64,000 nt of DNA from Pseudarthrobacter raffinosi (GTDB taxonomy: Bacteria; Actinomycetota; Actinomycetes; Actinomycetales; Micrococcaceae). This document shows positions 1-8,156 of this stretch, piece after piece (the first letter of the stretch is position 1; every line of letters starts with the position of its first letter). The notes under the pieces are model-generated. The model was not told the origin of the DNA. It made no database searches and saw only the letters and a program-made list of their open reading frames with translations. The position numbers and the translations under genes were made by a program. The stretch lies in contig NZ_JAMXBH010000002.1 of NCBI RefSeq assembly GCF_023913735.1, positions 237,627 to 301,626 of the forward strand, written 5' to 3'.

Positions 1-372
1 GCTAAAGGCAACCCGGAACCCGTCAAGGCCATTTTCTCCCACAGCAGAGATGTCTCCCTTGCTAATCCCTGGGGCCCTCCGGTGGTCGGCTGGGAGCGAG
101 TATCAGGGGCCCTCGATTCGGCGGCGGCACGATTCAAATCTGGACGCGTCATGGCTTTTGATGCCCTCACCAAGCACGTCACAACCGATCTCGCCTGCTT
201 CCTGGACATAGAACACTGGCAGGCCAAGGTGGGAGGAGCCGACAAAATATCAGCATTTGAGCTACGGGTTACGAGCATCTATCGCCTCGAAGGCGACACC
301 TGGGCACTCGTGCACCGGCATGCAGACCCGATCACCACACCGCAGCCCCCGGACGCCGTCTTGAGAAAATGA
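1..372 (+). CDS. SnoaL-like / DUF4440 (NTF2-fold) protein, 5' end cut by window
   Basis: The reading frame is open from base 1, so the start lies outside the window and 123 codons plus the stop are visible. The pattern ANPWGPPVVGW, then a helix with AAARFKSGR, and a C-terminal YRLEGDTWALVHRHADP strand pair, is the usual layout of SnoaL/DUF4440 proteins of the NTF2-like cone fold. These are small cytoplasmic proteins, often ketosteroid-isomerase-like or of unknown function. A GTG at 82 could be read as a start, but it would delete the first conserved helix and the NPWGP motif, so a truncated CDS is preferred. It converges on the degV-like gene with a 16-bp gap. Substrate unknown. Confidence 0.8.
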   Translation, partial: AKGNPEPVKAIFSHSRDVSLANPWGPPVVGWERVSGALDSAAARFKSGRVMAFDALTKHVTTDLACFLDIEHWQAKVGGADKISAFELRVTSIYRLEGDTWALVHRHADPITTPQPPDAVLRK

Positions 373-388
373 CAGCCGGGAAACGCAC

Positions 389-1402
389 CTATAGCGAAAC
401 TGCGGGGAGTTCCGGCTCCGGGGCTGCCGGGCCGTCCTCGCCCACGATCACCGCGAGCACGCCGAGCCCGGCGTGGGCTGCCAGGACGGCGGGCAGGGAG
501 CTGATCTGGGCCGGCGGACAGCTTGGCAAGGCGGCAGACAGCCTGGCTGCCAGCGCTTCTGCCTCGACCGGATTCCCGAAGTGGTGGACGGCGAGGCGGG
601 CCTGGCCGTGGGGGCGCGATGCGGCGTCCGCGGCGGCCAGTTCCTCGAGGCGGGCAACAGCTTTGGCTGCTGATCTGACCTTTTCCAGCGGCACGATCTT
701 GCCGTCGTCGACGGCCAGGATGGGTTTGATGGCGAACATGGTCCCCAGCAGCGAGGCGGCCGCGCCGATCCGCCCGCCCCGGCGGAGCTGTTCCAGGCTG
801 GGCACGTAGAAATAGACCTTGGTCCGCGCGAACTGCGCCGCCGCCGCGGCGGCTACGGCTGCGGTGTCGCTGCCTGCCGCGGCTGCTGCCACCGCGGCCT
901 GCACGCCCATGCCCAGTGCCATGCCCACGGTGCAAGAGTCGAGGACTTCCACGGGGATGGTCACCCGGGTGGCCGCGAGCCGCGCCGCGTCCGCCGTTCC
1001 GGACAAGCCGCCGGAAATGTGGATGGAGACCACGCCCTCGTAGCCCAGCCGTTCGGCGGCCAGGAAGGCTTGTTCAAACTGTCCCGGTGACGGGCGGGAC
1101 GTCTTGACCGACGTGCCGCTGGCGAGTGCCAGCGCAATGGTTTCGGTGATGTCGTCTTCGCCCTCACCGTAAATTTCCGCGCCAACCATAACGGGCATCG
1201 CGATGACAGTCAGGCGCCCGTCCCCTGCACAGGCATGCACCCAGTCGGCCGGCAGTGCAGCGGCAGAATCCGTCACCACCGCGGTACGGACGACGACGGC
1301 GGGCGGGGTGGAGGGTACTGGCACACCGGCGCGCGGTGCGGGACGGAGGGCAGCCAGACGCTCCCGGAGCCAGAGCCACGCGGCGGCGTCACGGTCGGGC
1401 AA
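389..1402 (-). CDS. DegV family fatty-acid-binding protein
   Basis: DegV/FakB-type proteins bind a fatty acid in a cleft and in Firmicutes hand it to the kinase FakA; the actinobacterial role is less clear. Family motifs appear in order: VVTDSAAALP (about 42-51), TSRPSPGQF (101-109), SGGLSGTADAAR (about 130-141), DSCTVGMALG (155-164), a later RRGGRIG, and an IKPIL strand followed by DDGK. The 337 residues include about 37 extra N-terminal residues compared with usual members. The TTG start is nevertheless favoured because a strong AGGAGG lies 6 nt upstream. It follows leuS on the same strand with a 56-bp gap. No FakA-like kinase is visible in the window. Confidence 0.88.
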   Translation of the reverse strand: MPDRDAAAWLWLRERLAALRPAPRAGVPVPSTPPAVVVRTAVVTDSAAALPADWVHACAGDGRLTVIAMPVMVGAEIYGEGEDDITETIALALASGTSVKTSRPSPGQFEQAFLAAERLGYEGVVSIHISGGLSGTADAARLAATRVTIPVEVLDSCTVGMALGMGVQAAVAAAAAGSDTAAVAAAAAAQFARTKVYFYVPSLEQLRRGGRIGAAASLLGTMFAIKPILAVDDGKIVPLEKVRSAAKAVARLEELAAADAASRPHGQARLAVHHFGNPVEAEALAARLSAALPSCPPAQISSLPAVLAAHAGLGVLAVIVGEDGPAAPEPELPAVSL

Positions 1403-1458
1403 GAGCGCCTCCTGGTTTAGGGCCGGCCGCCGGTTGGCCCGGCGGCCGGTGTCCCGGA

Positions 1459-3984
1459 CTAGGCCGGGACGATGTTGACCAGTTTAGGCGCTCGCACGAT
1501 CACGGTGCGGATGCCGCGGCCGTCGAGCGCGCGCTGGACGTTTTCGCTGGCCAGCGCCAGTTCCCGCAGTTCGTCCTGGCCGATCCCGGGCGAGACTTCA
1601 AGGCGGTCACGGACCTTGCCCTGGACCTGGACCACCGCGGTGACGGTCTCCTGGACCAGCAGCGCTTCGTCGTACATCGGCCAGCCGGCGTTCGCCACGG
1701 ACGCGGGGTGACCCAGGACGTTCCACATGTCTTCCGCGGTGTACGGCGCGAAGAGGCTCAGGATGACGGCAACGGCTTCCGCTGCCTCGCGGACGGCGGG
1801 ATCGGCCCCGCCGGCGCCGGCATCTATAGCCTTGCGGGTCGCATTGACCAGCTCCATCAGCTTGGCCACCACCACGTTGAACTTGTTGGTGTCCAACAGC
1901 GCGGCGGCGTCGGCGATGGTGCGGTGCGTGACGGAACGCAACGCGCGGCCACCGGCGGTAACGTCGGCACCGGGCTCGCTGGTGACGTCCTGCGCCAGGC
2001 GCCAGGCACGGGCCAGGAACTTTGCGGAGCCCGACGGCGAAACGTCCGCCCAGTCGACGTCGTCCTCCGGCGGGGAGGCGAAGATCATGGTCAGGCGCAC
2101 GGCGTCCACGCCGAACTTGTCCAGCTGCTCGCTGAGGTCAACGCCGTTGCCCAGCGACTTGCTCATGGCCTTGCCCCCGTTGAGGACCTGGCCCTGGTTC
2201 AGGAGCGCGCTGAAGGGCTCGTCGGCGTCGATCATGCCGAGGTCGTGGATGACCTTGGTGAAGAAGCGGGCGTACAGCAGGTGCAGGATGGCGTGCTCCA
2301 CGCCGCCCACGTACTGGCCGACCGGCATCCACTCGTTGATCTTTGCCGGGTCGAATGGCCCCTCGGTGTACTGCGGGGAAACAAACCGCAGGAAGTACCA
2401 GGACGAATCCACGAAGGTGTCCATGGTGTCAGTATCGCGCTTTGCCGGCCCGTGGCAGTTGGGGCAGTCAACGTTGACCCAGGCCTCGGCGGCGGCCAGG
2501 GGGGACGTACCCTTCGGGGACAGGTCCTCGCCGCGCAGGTCCGCCGGCAGCCTGACAGGCAGCTGCTCGTCGGGAACCGGAACCTCGCCGCAGGCAGGGC
2601 AGTGGATGATTGGGATGGGCGTGCCCCAGAAACGCTGGCGGCTCAGCAGCCAGTCGCGCAGGCGGAAGTTGACGAATTTCTCCCCGGTGCCCTGCTGTTC
2701 CAGGATGTCGATGGCAGCCGGGATGGCTTCGGCCTTCGGCAGCCCATCGAGGACGCCCGAGTTGATCAGGGTGCCCTCGCCCGAAGTGGCCTTGCCGGAC
2801 ACAGTGGGATCCTCTTCACCGGTATCCAGCACGGCGCGGACAGGCAGGTCGAACGTCTTGGCGAAGTCGAGGTCGCGCTGGTCGTGTGCCGGGACGGCCA
2901 TGATGGCGCCGGTGCCGTAGTCGGCCAGGACGTAGTCAGCGGCCCAGACCGGAAGTTTTTCGCCGTTCAGCGGGTTGACGGCGTAGCGGCCGGTGAAGAC
3001 ACCGGTCTTTTCGCGTTCGGTGGACTGGCGTTCGATCTCGGTGAGTGCCTTGACCTGTTCGCGGTAGGCGTCCAAGGCGGCGGCGTGCTCCTCGGTGACG
3101 AGTTCGACGGCGATCGGCGCGTCGGCTGCGACAACAAAGAACGTGGCGCCGTACAGCGTGTCCGGGCGGGTGGTGAAGACGGTGACGTCCTTGGCGGGCT
3201 TGCCGCCGACGGCCTCGATCACAAAGTTGACGTGGGCACCTTCGGAGCGGCCGATCCAGTTCTTCTGCATCGCCAGAACCCGCTCGGGCCAGTGGCCGCG
3301 CAGCTCGTCCATGTCATCGAGCAGCCGGTCAGCGTACTCGGTGATCTTGAAGTACCACTGGTTCAGGGACTTCTTGGTGACGGGGGTGCCGCAGCGTTCG
3401 CAGGCACCGTTGACCACCTGTTCGTTGGCCAGGACGGTCTGGTCCTTGGGGCACCAGTTGACCGGGGAGTCCTTGCGGTACGCCAGGCCCTTCTCGTAGA
3501 AGCGCTTGAACAGCCACTGGGTCCAGCGGTAGTACTCGGGGTCCGAGGTGTGGACCCGACGGGACCAGTCCGCGGAGATCGCGTAACGCTTGAAGGACGC
3601 CGCCTGGGTGTCGATGTTGGCGTAGGTCCACTCGCTCGGGTGGGCGTTGCGCTTGATGGCGGCGTTTTCCGCCGGCAGCCCGAAGGAGTCCCAGCCGATC
3701 GGGTGCAGGACGTCGAAGCCCTTTTGCCGCAGGTAGCGGGCCACAACATCACCCATGGCAAAGGCCTCGGCGTGGCCCATGTGCAGGTCACCCGAGGGGT
3801 ACGGGAACATGTCCAGCACGTAGCGGCGTTCGCGGGAACCATCATCCACAGGCGTGAAAACCTTAAGGTCTTCCCACACCTGCGGCCATTTGGCCTCCAT
3901 CGCCGCGAAGCTGTAGGCACCCTCTTCGGGTGTTTCCGCCGCCACTGCTGCTGTTCCGGTCTCTGTCTCCGGCTGAACGCTCAC
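1459..3984 (-). CDS. leuS: Leucyl-tRNA synthetase
   Basis: Class I synthetase charging tRNA-Leu in the cytoplasm. The catalytic HIGH motif appears as HMGH (about 68-71) after PYPSGDL. The frame then carries a zinc-ribbon-like CERCGTP region, the CP1 editing domain with a [12 protein letters not shown] signature, the [14 protein letters not shown] segment and the KMSKS loop as AMSKSLGNG near residue 605. The GTG at 3984 ([10 protein letters not shown]) is chosen over a more distal GTG at 4074 because a GAGGG sits about 6 nt upstream and the extra 30 residues are not family-like. The result is 841 residues, normal for the family. Upstream lie a Leu-rich mini-ORF and a terminator, suggesting attenuation by charged tRNA-Leu. 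Confidence 0.97.
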   Translation of the reverse strand: MSVQPETETGTAAVAAETPEEGAYSFAAMEAKWPQVWEDLKVFTPVDDGSRERRYVLDMFPYPSGDLHMGHAEAFAMGDVVARYLRQKGFDVLHPIGWDSFGLPAENAAIKRNAHPSEWTYANIDTQAASFKRYAISADWSRRVHTSDPEYYRWTQWLFKRFYEKGLAYRKDSPVNWCPKDQTVLANEQVVNGACERCGTPVTKKSLNQWYFKITEYADRLLDDMDELRGHWPERVLAMQKNWIGRSEGAHVNFVIEAVGGKPAKDVTVFTTRPDTLYGATFFVVAADAPIAVELVTEEHAAALDAYREQVKALTEIERQSTEREKTGVFTGRYAVNPLNGEKLPVWAADYVLADYGTGAIMAVPAHDQRDLDFAKTFDLPVRAVLDTGEEDPTVSGKATSGEGTLINSGVLDGLPKAEAIPAAIDILEQQGTGEKFVNFRLRDWLLSRQRFWGTPIPIIHCPACGEVPVPDEQLPVRLPADLRGEDLSPKGTSPLAAAEAWVNVDCPNCHGPAKRDTDTMDTFVDSSWYFLRFVSPQYTEGPFDPAKINEWMPVGQYVGGVEHAILHLLYARFFTKVIHDLGMIDADEPFSALLNQGQVLNGGKAMSKSLGNGVDLSEQLDKFGVDAVRLTMIFASPPEDDVDWADVSPSGSAKFLARAWRLAQDVTSEPGADVTAGGRALRSVTHRTIADAAALLDTNKFNVVVAKLMELVNATRKAIDAGAGGADPAVREAAEAVAVILSLFAPYTAEDMWNVLGHPASVANAGWPMYDEALLVQETVTAVVQVQGKVRDRLEVSPGIGQDELRELALASENVQRALDGRGIRTVIVRAPKLVNIVPA

Positions 3985-4074
3985 TGCTGCCCTCTTCTGT
4001 TCTGTTGTGGCATCGGTGCTGCCACAACGGTCTGATCCCCTCTGCTGCCGGCCCGGAAACATGCCCGGACACAC

Positions 4075-4098
4075 AAAAGCCCCTCTCCATGGAGGGGC
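4075..4098 (-). terminator. Intrinsic terminator in the leuS leader (candidate attenuator)
   Basis: Read on the minus strand, a perfect 7-bp stem GCCCCTC / GAGGGGC with loop CATGGA is followed at once by TTTTGTGTGT. It lies between the leader mini-ORF (4138-4164) and the leuS start at 3984, where an ordinary terminator would be out of place. It is therefore interpreted as a conditional terminator. I do not see an obvious antiterminator that pairs with the 5' arm. Confidence 0.7.
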
Positions 4099-4139
4099 AG
4101 CCGCACGGCAATCCGGTTGTTTCCGGACACCGGGCGGCT
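4099..4139 (-). promoter_or_regulatory. leuS leader stem-loop overlapping leader stop codon
   Basis: On the minus strand AGCCGC (4139-4134) pairs with GCGGCT (4104-4099), enclosing an inner hairpin TCCGG / CCGGA with a 6-nt loop (4127-4112). The 5' arm overlaps the leader-peptide stop codon, so a ribosome at the end of the leader would block this stem, while the 3' arm abuts the terminator. This is the geometry expected of an attenuator pause or alternative structure. The folding is read by eye, not computed. Confidence 0.5.
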
Positions 4140-4164
4140 AGCTAAGCAGAAGGATCGCACGCAT
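4138..4164 (-). CDS. Putative leucine leader peptide (MRAILLLS)
   Basis: An 8-codon ORF, ATG CGT GCG ATC CTT CTG CTT AGC TAG, carries three consecutive Leu codons and one Ile. It lies upstream of a hairpin, a terminator and leuS on the same strand. A TAAAGT -10-like element sits 6 nt before the ATG with no Shine-Dalgarno, so the leader mRNA is probably leaderless, as is common in Actinobacteria. The inferred role is to sense charged tRNA-Leu by ribosome stalling. As I recall, classical leuS attenuators were predicted in some Streptomyces, so the principle is known, but I know of no report for this lineage. Confidence 0.6.
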   Translation of the reverse strand: MRAILLLS

Positions 4165-4170
4165 AGGACT

Positions 4171-4176
4171 ACTTTA
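4171..4176 (-). promoter_or_regulatory. -10-like element of the leuS leader
   Basis: TAAAGT on the minus strand fits the actinobacterial TANNNT -10 and is spaced for a transcript starting at or next to the leader ATG (4164). No clear -35 is visible upstream. Confidence 0.4.
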
Positions 4177-4529
4177 GCCTACCCACTGCAGGTGGGCAGG
4201 CCTAGGTTATGGGAAAGCCAGTCCGGGCCGGGCGCAGGGGCGCGTGGCCAGTGCCGGCACCGTCGAAGTGGACAGTGCCGCCGGGCTCTTTGGGTAACCC
4301 AGATCTCTTCGCCAAAGAGAACCCTGTAGCGGGGTGGCTCAAGGGGGTAGGTTCTACCCTTGCCAACCCAGCGCAATCGGTCCACAGTATTGTCAAGTCT
4401 GTGGGGAAACTAGACGGTCTCAGGTCGAGGAGCCTGACATGTATTCTTGGCGTTTATGTCCCGCACAACGTTGTGATGGACTGAAAATTCCGTCCATCAC
4501 CTCTGCGAAGAAGTAGCGAGGGACTAGTC
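4177..4529. promoter_or_regulatory. Intergenic region between leuS leader and RND operon, with three inverted repeats
   Basis: No coding sequence is recognised in these 353 bp. Three perfect inverted repeats precede the RND operon: CTCTTTGG / CCAAAGAG (4286-4293 and 4312-4319), GGGTAG-GTT-CTACCC (4345-4359), and GTGATGGAC / GTCCATCAC with a 10-nt loop (4473-4481 and 4492-4500). The last is 29 bp before the GTG start and could act in the mRNA leader; the other two could be operators. No convincing -35/-10 pair stands out. No regulator gene is adjacent, so any regulator would be encoded elsewhere. Confidence 0.5.
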
Positions 4530-7500
4530 GTGTTTGGCTGGGTTACCCGGTTCAGCATGCAGTTCCGAATCTTGGTTCTCGCCCTCGCGGCGGGCCTTAT
4601 TACTTTTGGCATCGTAAACGTTCCACATATGGCCGTGGACACCATGCCGGAGTTCGCCCCAGCACAGGTAGAGATCCAGACTGAGGCCCTAGGGCTCTCC
4701 GCGGTTGAAGTTGAGCAGCTTATTACCGCACCGATGGAAGCAGACCTCCTCAACGGCGTGGCCTGGCTGGACGAGATCCGCTCGAAATCCGTCCCGGGGC
4801 TGTCGTCCATCGAACTGGTCTTCGAGCCCGGCACGGACCTCCTGCGCGCACGCCAGTTGGTCGCGGAACGGATGACGCAGGCGCACGCGCTGCCTAACGT
4901 CTCATCGCCGCCGCTGATCATGCAGCCCATGTCCTCCACCAGCCGCGTGGTGATGGTCAGGATGAACTCCAAGGAGCTCTCCGGCATTGAGATGTCGGTC
5001 CTGGCCAGATGGAAAATCAAGCCGCGGCTGATCGGTATCCCGGGCGTGGCGAACGTGTCCATCTGGGGCCAGCGCGAACAGCAGCTGCAGGTTGAGGTCA
5101 CTCCGACGCAGCTGCGCGACAAAGGCATTACCCTTGAGCAGCTAATTAAGACCACAGGCAACGCGGTCTGGGTTTCGCCGTTGAGCTTCCTGGAGGCTTC
5201 GACGCCCGGGACCGGCGGTTTCGTGGAGTCGCCCAACCAGCGCCTTGGCATCCAGCACGTCCTTCCAATCCGCACGCCGGCCGACCTGGCCAAGGTCAGC
5301 GTGGAGGACACGGACCCGCAGTTGCTTCTGGGCGACATTGCCCAGGTCAAGGTAGACCACCAGCCGCTGATCGGTGACGCCGTTGGGGCGGACGCCGGCC
5401 TGATGCTGGTGATCGAGAAGTTCCCCGGCGTCAGCGCCCTGGAGGTCACCCGTCGTGTTGAGGCGGCCCTCAAGGACATGGAGCCGGGCCTCACGGGCGT
5501 CCAGATCGATACTTCTGTCTTCAGGCCTGCGACCGGTGTTCAGGACTCCGTCAACAGCCTCGGCCTGGCGCTCCTGATCAGCCTGCTGATTGCGGTAGCA
5601 CTGTTTTGGCTGCTGTTCCGGTCCTGGCGGGTCGCCGTGATCGCACTCGTGGCCATCGCCACTACCGTCACGACGGCGGCGGTGGTGCTGTTCGCCCAAA
5701 ACGCAACACTTAACATCACCGTCCTGATAGGAGTTCTGCTCGGCACGTCCGTGATCGTGGGCGACATCGTGGAAGACGTTCAGGCCCACCGACGACAGCG
5801 CGCCGTCCGCGAGGCGACGGACGCCGAGGCTACCCCGAGGTCGCGCAGCAGCTACATCGTCCGCGGGGTCCGCACGCCGCTGTTCCACGCATCGCTGATG
5901 ATGGTGGTCGTCCTCGTTCCGACCCTCTTCGTGACTGGAGTAGGCGGCTCGTTTCTTTCGCCGCTTTTCTGGTCGTTGGCGCTGACGCTGGCCGCCGCCC
6001 TGATCGTAGGCTTGTCCGTCACACCGGTACTGGCGTATTTCCTCCTCCCGTCCAAGACCGCGACCGACCGGGAACTTCCCGCCGTCGGACGGGGAAAGGC
6101 GTACTACGACCGCGCACTGGGCGGGGTCAACTCCCGGAAGCCCCTGGCGATTGTGGCCATCGTGGTCGTGGGGATCCTTGGCGTCGCTGCCGGCTCGCAA
6201 CTGGCAGGAAACCGGCCGCTCGTTCCCACCATGCCCGACCGGACCCTGTTGGTGCAGTGGGACACCATGGCCGGGACGTCCAATGACGAAGTCCGGCGGA
6301 TCGCTGCCCTGGCCTCCGATGAACTCAGGGCCCTCCCGGGGGTTTCGGGCGTCGGCGGTCACGTGGGACGCGCCATCTCTGCGGATCAGGTGGTTGGCAA
6401 CAGCTCTGCTGAGCTGTGGGTGTCGATCGCACGGGACGCCAACTTCGGCGAAACGGAGCGGGCGGTACGGGACGTGGTCCAGGGCTACCCGGGCATCGCG
6501 CACAACGTGCTGAACTACTCCCAACAGACCGTCGGCGACATGCGCTCCAGCCTGGAGCCGGGATTCGCGGTCCGCGTCTACGGAACGGAAATGCCGGTGC
6601 TCCGTGAAAAGGCAGAAGAGGTCCGCCAGGCCCTCCAGAAGATTGACGGTGTGAACAACCCGACCATCGACGCTGCCGCCATGACCGCGATCGTAGAGGT
6701 CCAGGTCAATCTCGAGGCTGCCCAAAAGTTCGGCATCAAGCCCGGTGACGCGAGGCGCGCCGCTGCGACACTGATGCAGGGCATCGTCGTCGGGAACCTC
6801 TTTGAGGAGCAGAAGGTGTTCGAAGTGGTTGTTCGCGGCGCGGTTGGCGTCCGGGATGACCTGACCAGCATCCGTGAGCTGCTCCTTGACGCTCCTAATG
6901 GCGGCCACGTCCAACTGGGCCAGGTCGCCGACGTTCGCATGGTCCCCAGCGAAGTTGTTATCCAGCACGATGCCACCTCGCGGCGGATCGACGTCGTGGC
7001 TGACGTCAGCGGACGCCCGCTGGCAGATATCCAGCGGGACATCGAGGCGGCCATCCAACAAATCCAGTTCCCGCTCGAACACCACGCCGAGATCCCCACG
7101 AAATACAGCCAGCTGCAGGCCGCAGACACCCTGGTTCATGGACTCGGAATGGCGGCCATCCTGGCTGTGCTGCTTCTGCTTCAGACTGCACTGCGGAGCT
7201 GGAAGCTTGCCCTCGCCGTCTTCCTGACGCTTCCCGCCGCGATGGCGGGAGCAGCGGTCGCCGCATGGATCGGGGCGGAGTCCCTGTCCTGGCTGTCGCT
7301 GACGGCGTTTGCGGCCGTGGTGGCCATCGCTGCACGTAATGCGGCGCTCCTGTCCGCGCGTGTTGACGAACTCTGGCGGGAGTCCGAACAGATGTCACGC
7401 ACTGACCTGGTCATGACGGCGGCCCGGGACCGGATATCGCCGATCCTGAAATCCGCCCTCATTACGTTCCTCGTGCTGATACCGCCCGCCATCCTCGGCG

Positions 7501-7703
7501 GCGCGGTAGGCCAGACCCTGATCGTGCCCATGCTGCTGATCCTAGCCGGCGGGCTCGTGACCACAACGCTCGTGGGGATCTTTGTGCTCCCGCTGCTCAC
7601 ACTCTGGTTCGGTCCCCGCACCGAGCCGGAAGAGTGGTCAGAGGTCTACGAATCGGAAGTTCCAGTCACCCCTGTTATGCCGGAAAAGGTGGAAGTATCA
7701 TGA
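4530..7703 (+). CDS. RND-superfamily efflux permease, CusA/CzcA-like, degenerate TM4 relay (paralog 1)
   Basis: A 1057-residue inner-membrane RND permease. It has the N-terminal TM1 followed by VDTMPEFAPAQVEIQT, the TSRVVMVRM porter segment, a first TM block (about 345-510), a second periplasmic-type block and a second TM block (about 870-1035) with AARNAALL in TM10. Such pumps use proton flow to move metals or drugs. The TM4 relay that reads VVVDDAIIDVEN in paralog 2 is IVGDIVEDVQA here: residue 411 is Gly where Asp is expected, while Asp412 remains. The GTG start has GAGGG 9-13 nt upstream. The stop overlaps the next ATG by 4 nt, so translation is coupled. Substrate is unknown, and RND pumps of this type are rare in Gram-positives. 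Confidence 0.85.
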   Translation: MFGWVTRFSMQFRILVLALAAGLITFGIVNVPHMAVDTMPEFAPAQVEIQTEALGLSAVEVEQLITAPMEADLLNGVAWLDEIRSKSVPGLSSIELVFEPGTDLLRARQLVAERMTQAHALPNVSSPPLIMQPMSSTSRVVMVRMNSKELSGIEMSVLARWKIKPRLIGIPGVANVSIWGQREQQLQVEVTPTQLRDKGITLEQLIKTTGNAVWVSPLSFLEASTPGTGGFVESPNQRLGIQHVLPIRTPADLAKVSVEDTDPQLLLGDIAQVKVDHQPLIGDAVGADAGLMLVIEKFPGVSALEVTRRVEAALKDMEPGLTGVQIDTSVFRPATGVQDSVNSLGLALLISLLIAVALFWLLFRSWRVAVIALVAIATTVTTAAVVLFAQNATLNITVLIGVLLGTSVIVGDIVEDVQAHRRQRAVREATDAEATPRSRSSYIVRGVRTPLFHASLMMVVVLVPTLFVTGVGGSFLSPLFWSLALTLAAALIVGLSVTPVLAYFLLPSKTATDRELPAVGRGKAYYDRALGGVNSRKPLAIVAIVVVGILGVAAGSQLAGNRPLVPTMPDRTLLVQWDTMAGTSNDEVRRIAALASDELRALPGVSGVGGHVGRAISADQVVGNSSAELWVSIARDANFGETERAVRDVVQGYPGIAHNVLNYSQQTVGDMRSSLEPGFAVRVYGTEMPVLREKAEEVRQALQKIDGVNNPTIDAAAMTAIVEVQVNLEAAQKFGIKPGDARRAAATLMQGIVVGNLFEEQKVFEVVVRGAVGVRDDLTSIRELLLDAPNGGHVQLGQVADVRMVPSEVVIQHDATSRRIDVVADVSGRPLADIQRDIEAAIQQIQFPLEHHAEIPTKYSQLQAADTLVHGLGMAAILAVLLLLQTALRSWKLALAVFLTLPAAMAGAAVAAWIGAESLSWLSLTAFAAVVAIAARNAALLSARVDELWRESEQMSRTDLVMTAARDRISPILKSALITFLVLIPPAILGGAVGQTLIVPMLLILAGGLVTTTLVGIFVLPLLTLWFGPRTEPEEWSEVYESEVPVTPVMPEKVEVS

Positions 7704-8155
7704 CCAGCAAATGGACCCTGCGGCGCCTGCCAGTGGCGGCCGCTGCCTGCGCAGCACTGCTGTTTTCACTGCCCGCCTGTGCTCAACCCTCAGCCATGGC
7801 AGAAACCGCATCTGAAGCGGCTGCCAAGGTGGAAAAGAATGCCACCACCGGCATAGCACGCATCACCCTGAGCGAGCGGGCCATTGAACGGCTGGAGCTG
7901 CTCACCGACACGGTCAAGCCGGGTCCGGGGGACGCAGGCGTCCTGTTCCCATACGCAGCGCTGCTGTACGACGCGGAGGGGAAGACCTGGGTCTACATCA
8001 ACCCCGAGCCACGGGTGTACGAGCGCCAGCCCGTCACGGTGACCAAAATCGAAGCGGGCGCGGTCACAGCCAGTGTCGGCCCAGCTGTTGGAACGCCTGT
8101 GGTAACAGTAGCCGCGGCTGAGTTGTTCGGCGCAGAGTTCGTTACGGGCAAATGA
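7700..8155 (+). CDS. Lipoprotein resembling the C-terminal part of an RND membrane-fusion protein
   Basis: The ATG at 7700 overlaps the permease stop (ATGA), so this start is preferred to an in-frame GTG further upstream. The 151-residue product has a basic N-terminus, a hydrophobic stretch and a lipobox LPAC with Cys27, predicting a lipid-anchored exported protein. The mature part (ARITLSERAIERLEL, then ALLYDAEGKTWVYIN, then RQPVTVTKIEAGAVT) resembles the beta-barrel and membrane-proximal end of HlyD/CusB-type adaptors. The hairpin and lipoyl domains that reach an outer-membrane channel are absent. In a cell with no outer membrane, a minimal adaptor of this kind is plausible. Homology is judged by eye. 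Confidence 0.7.
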   Translation: MTSKWTLRRLPVAAAACAALLFSLPACAQPSAMAETASEAAAKVEKNATTGIARITLSERAIERLELLTDTVKPGPGDAGVLFPYAALLYDAEGKTWVYINPEPRVYERQPVTVTKIEAGAVTASVGPAVGTPVVTVAAAELFGAEFVTGK

Positions 8156-8156
8156 C

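Noticed and set aside
1255..4035. A 926-codon open frame on the plus strand
   Set aside because: It lies entirely opposite leuS, whose protein is unmistakable. Long antisense frames are expected at this GC content.
3985..4200. T-box riboswitch upstream of leuS
   Set aside because: No T-box sequence (TGG core) or specifier-loop architecture is visible; a Leu-codon leader peptide explains the region better.
5142..7139. A 665-codon frame on the minus strand
   Set aside because: Antisense to the first RND permease; composition is Arg/His/Gly-rich without any family motif.
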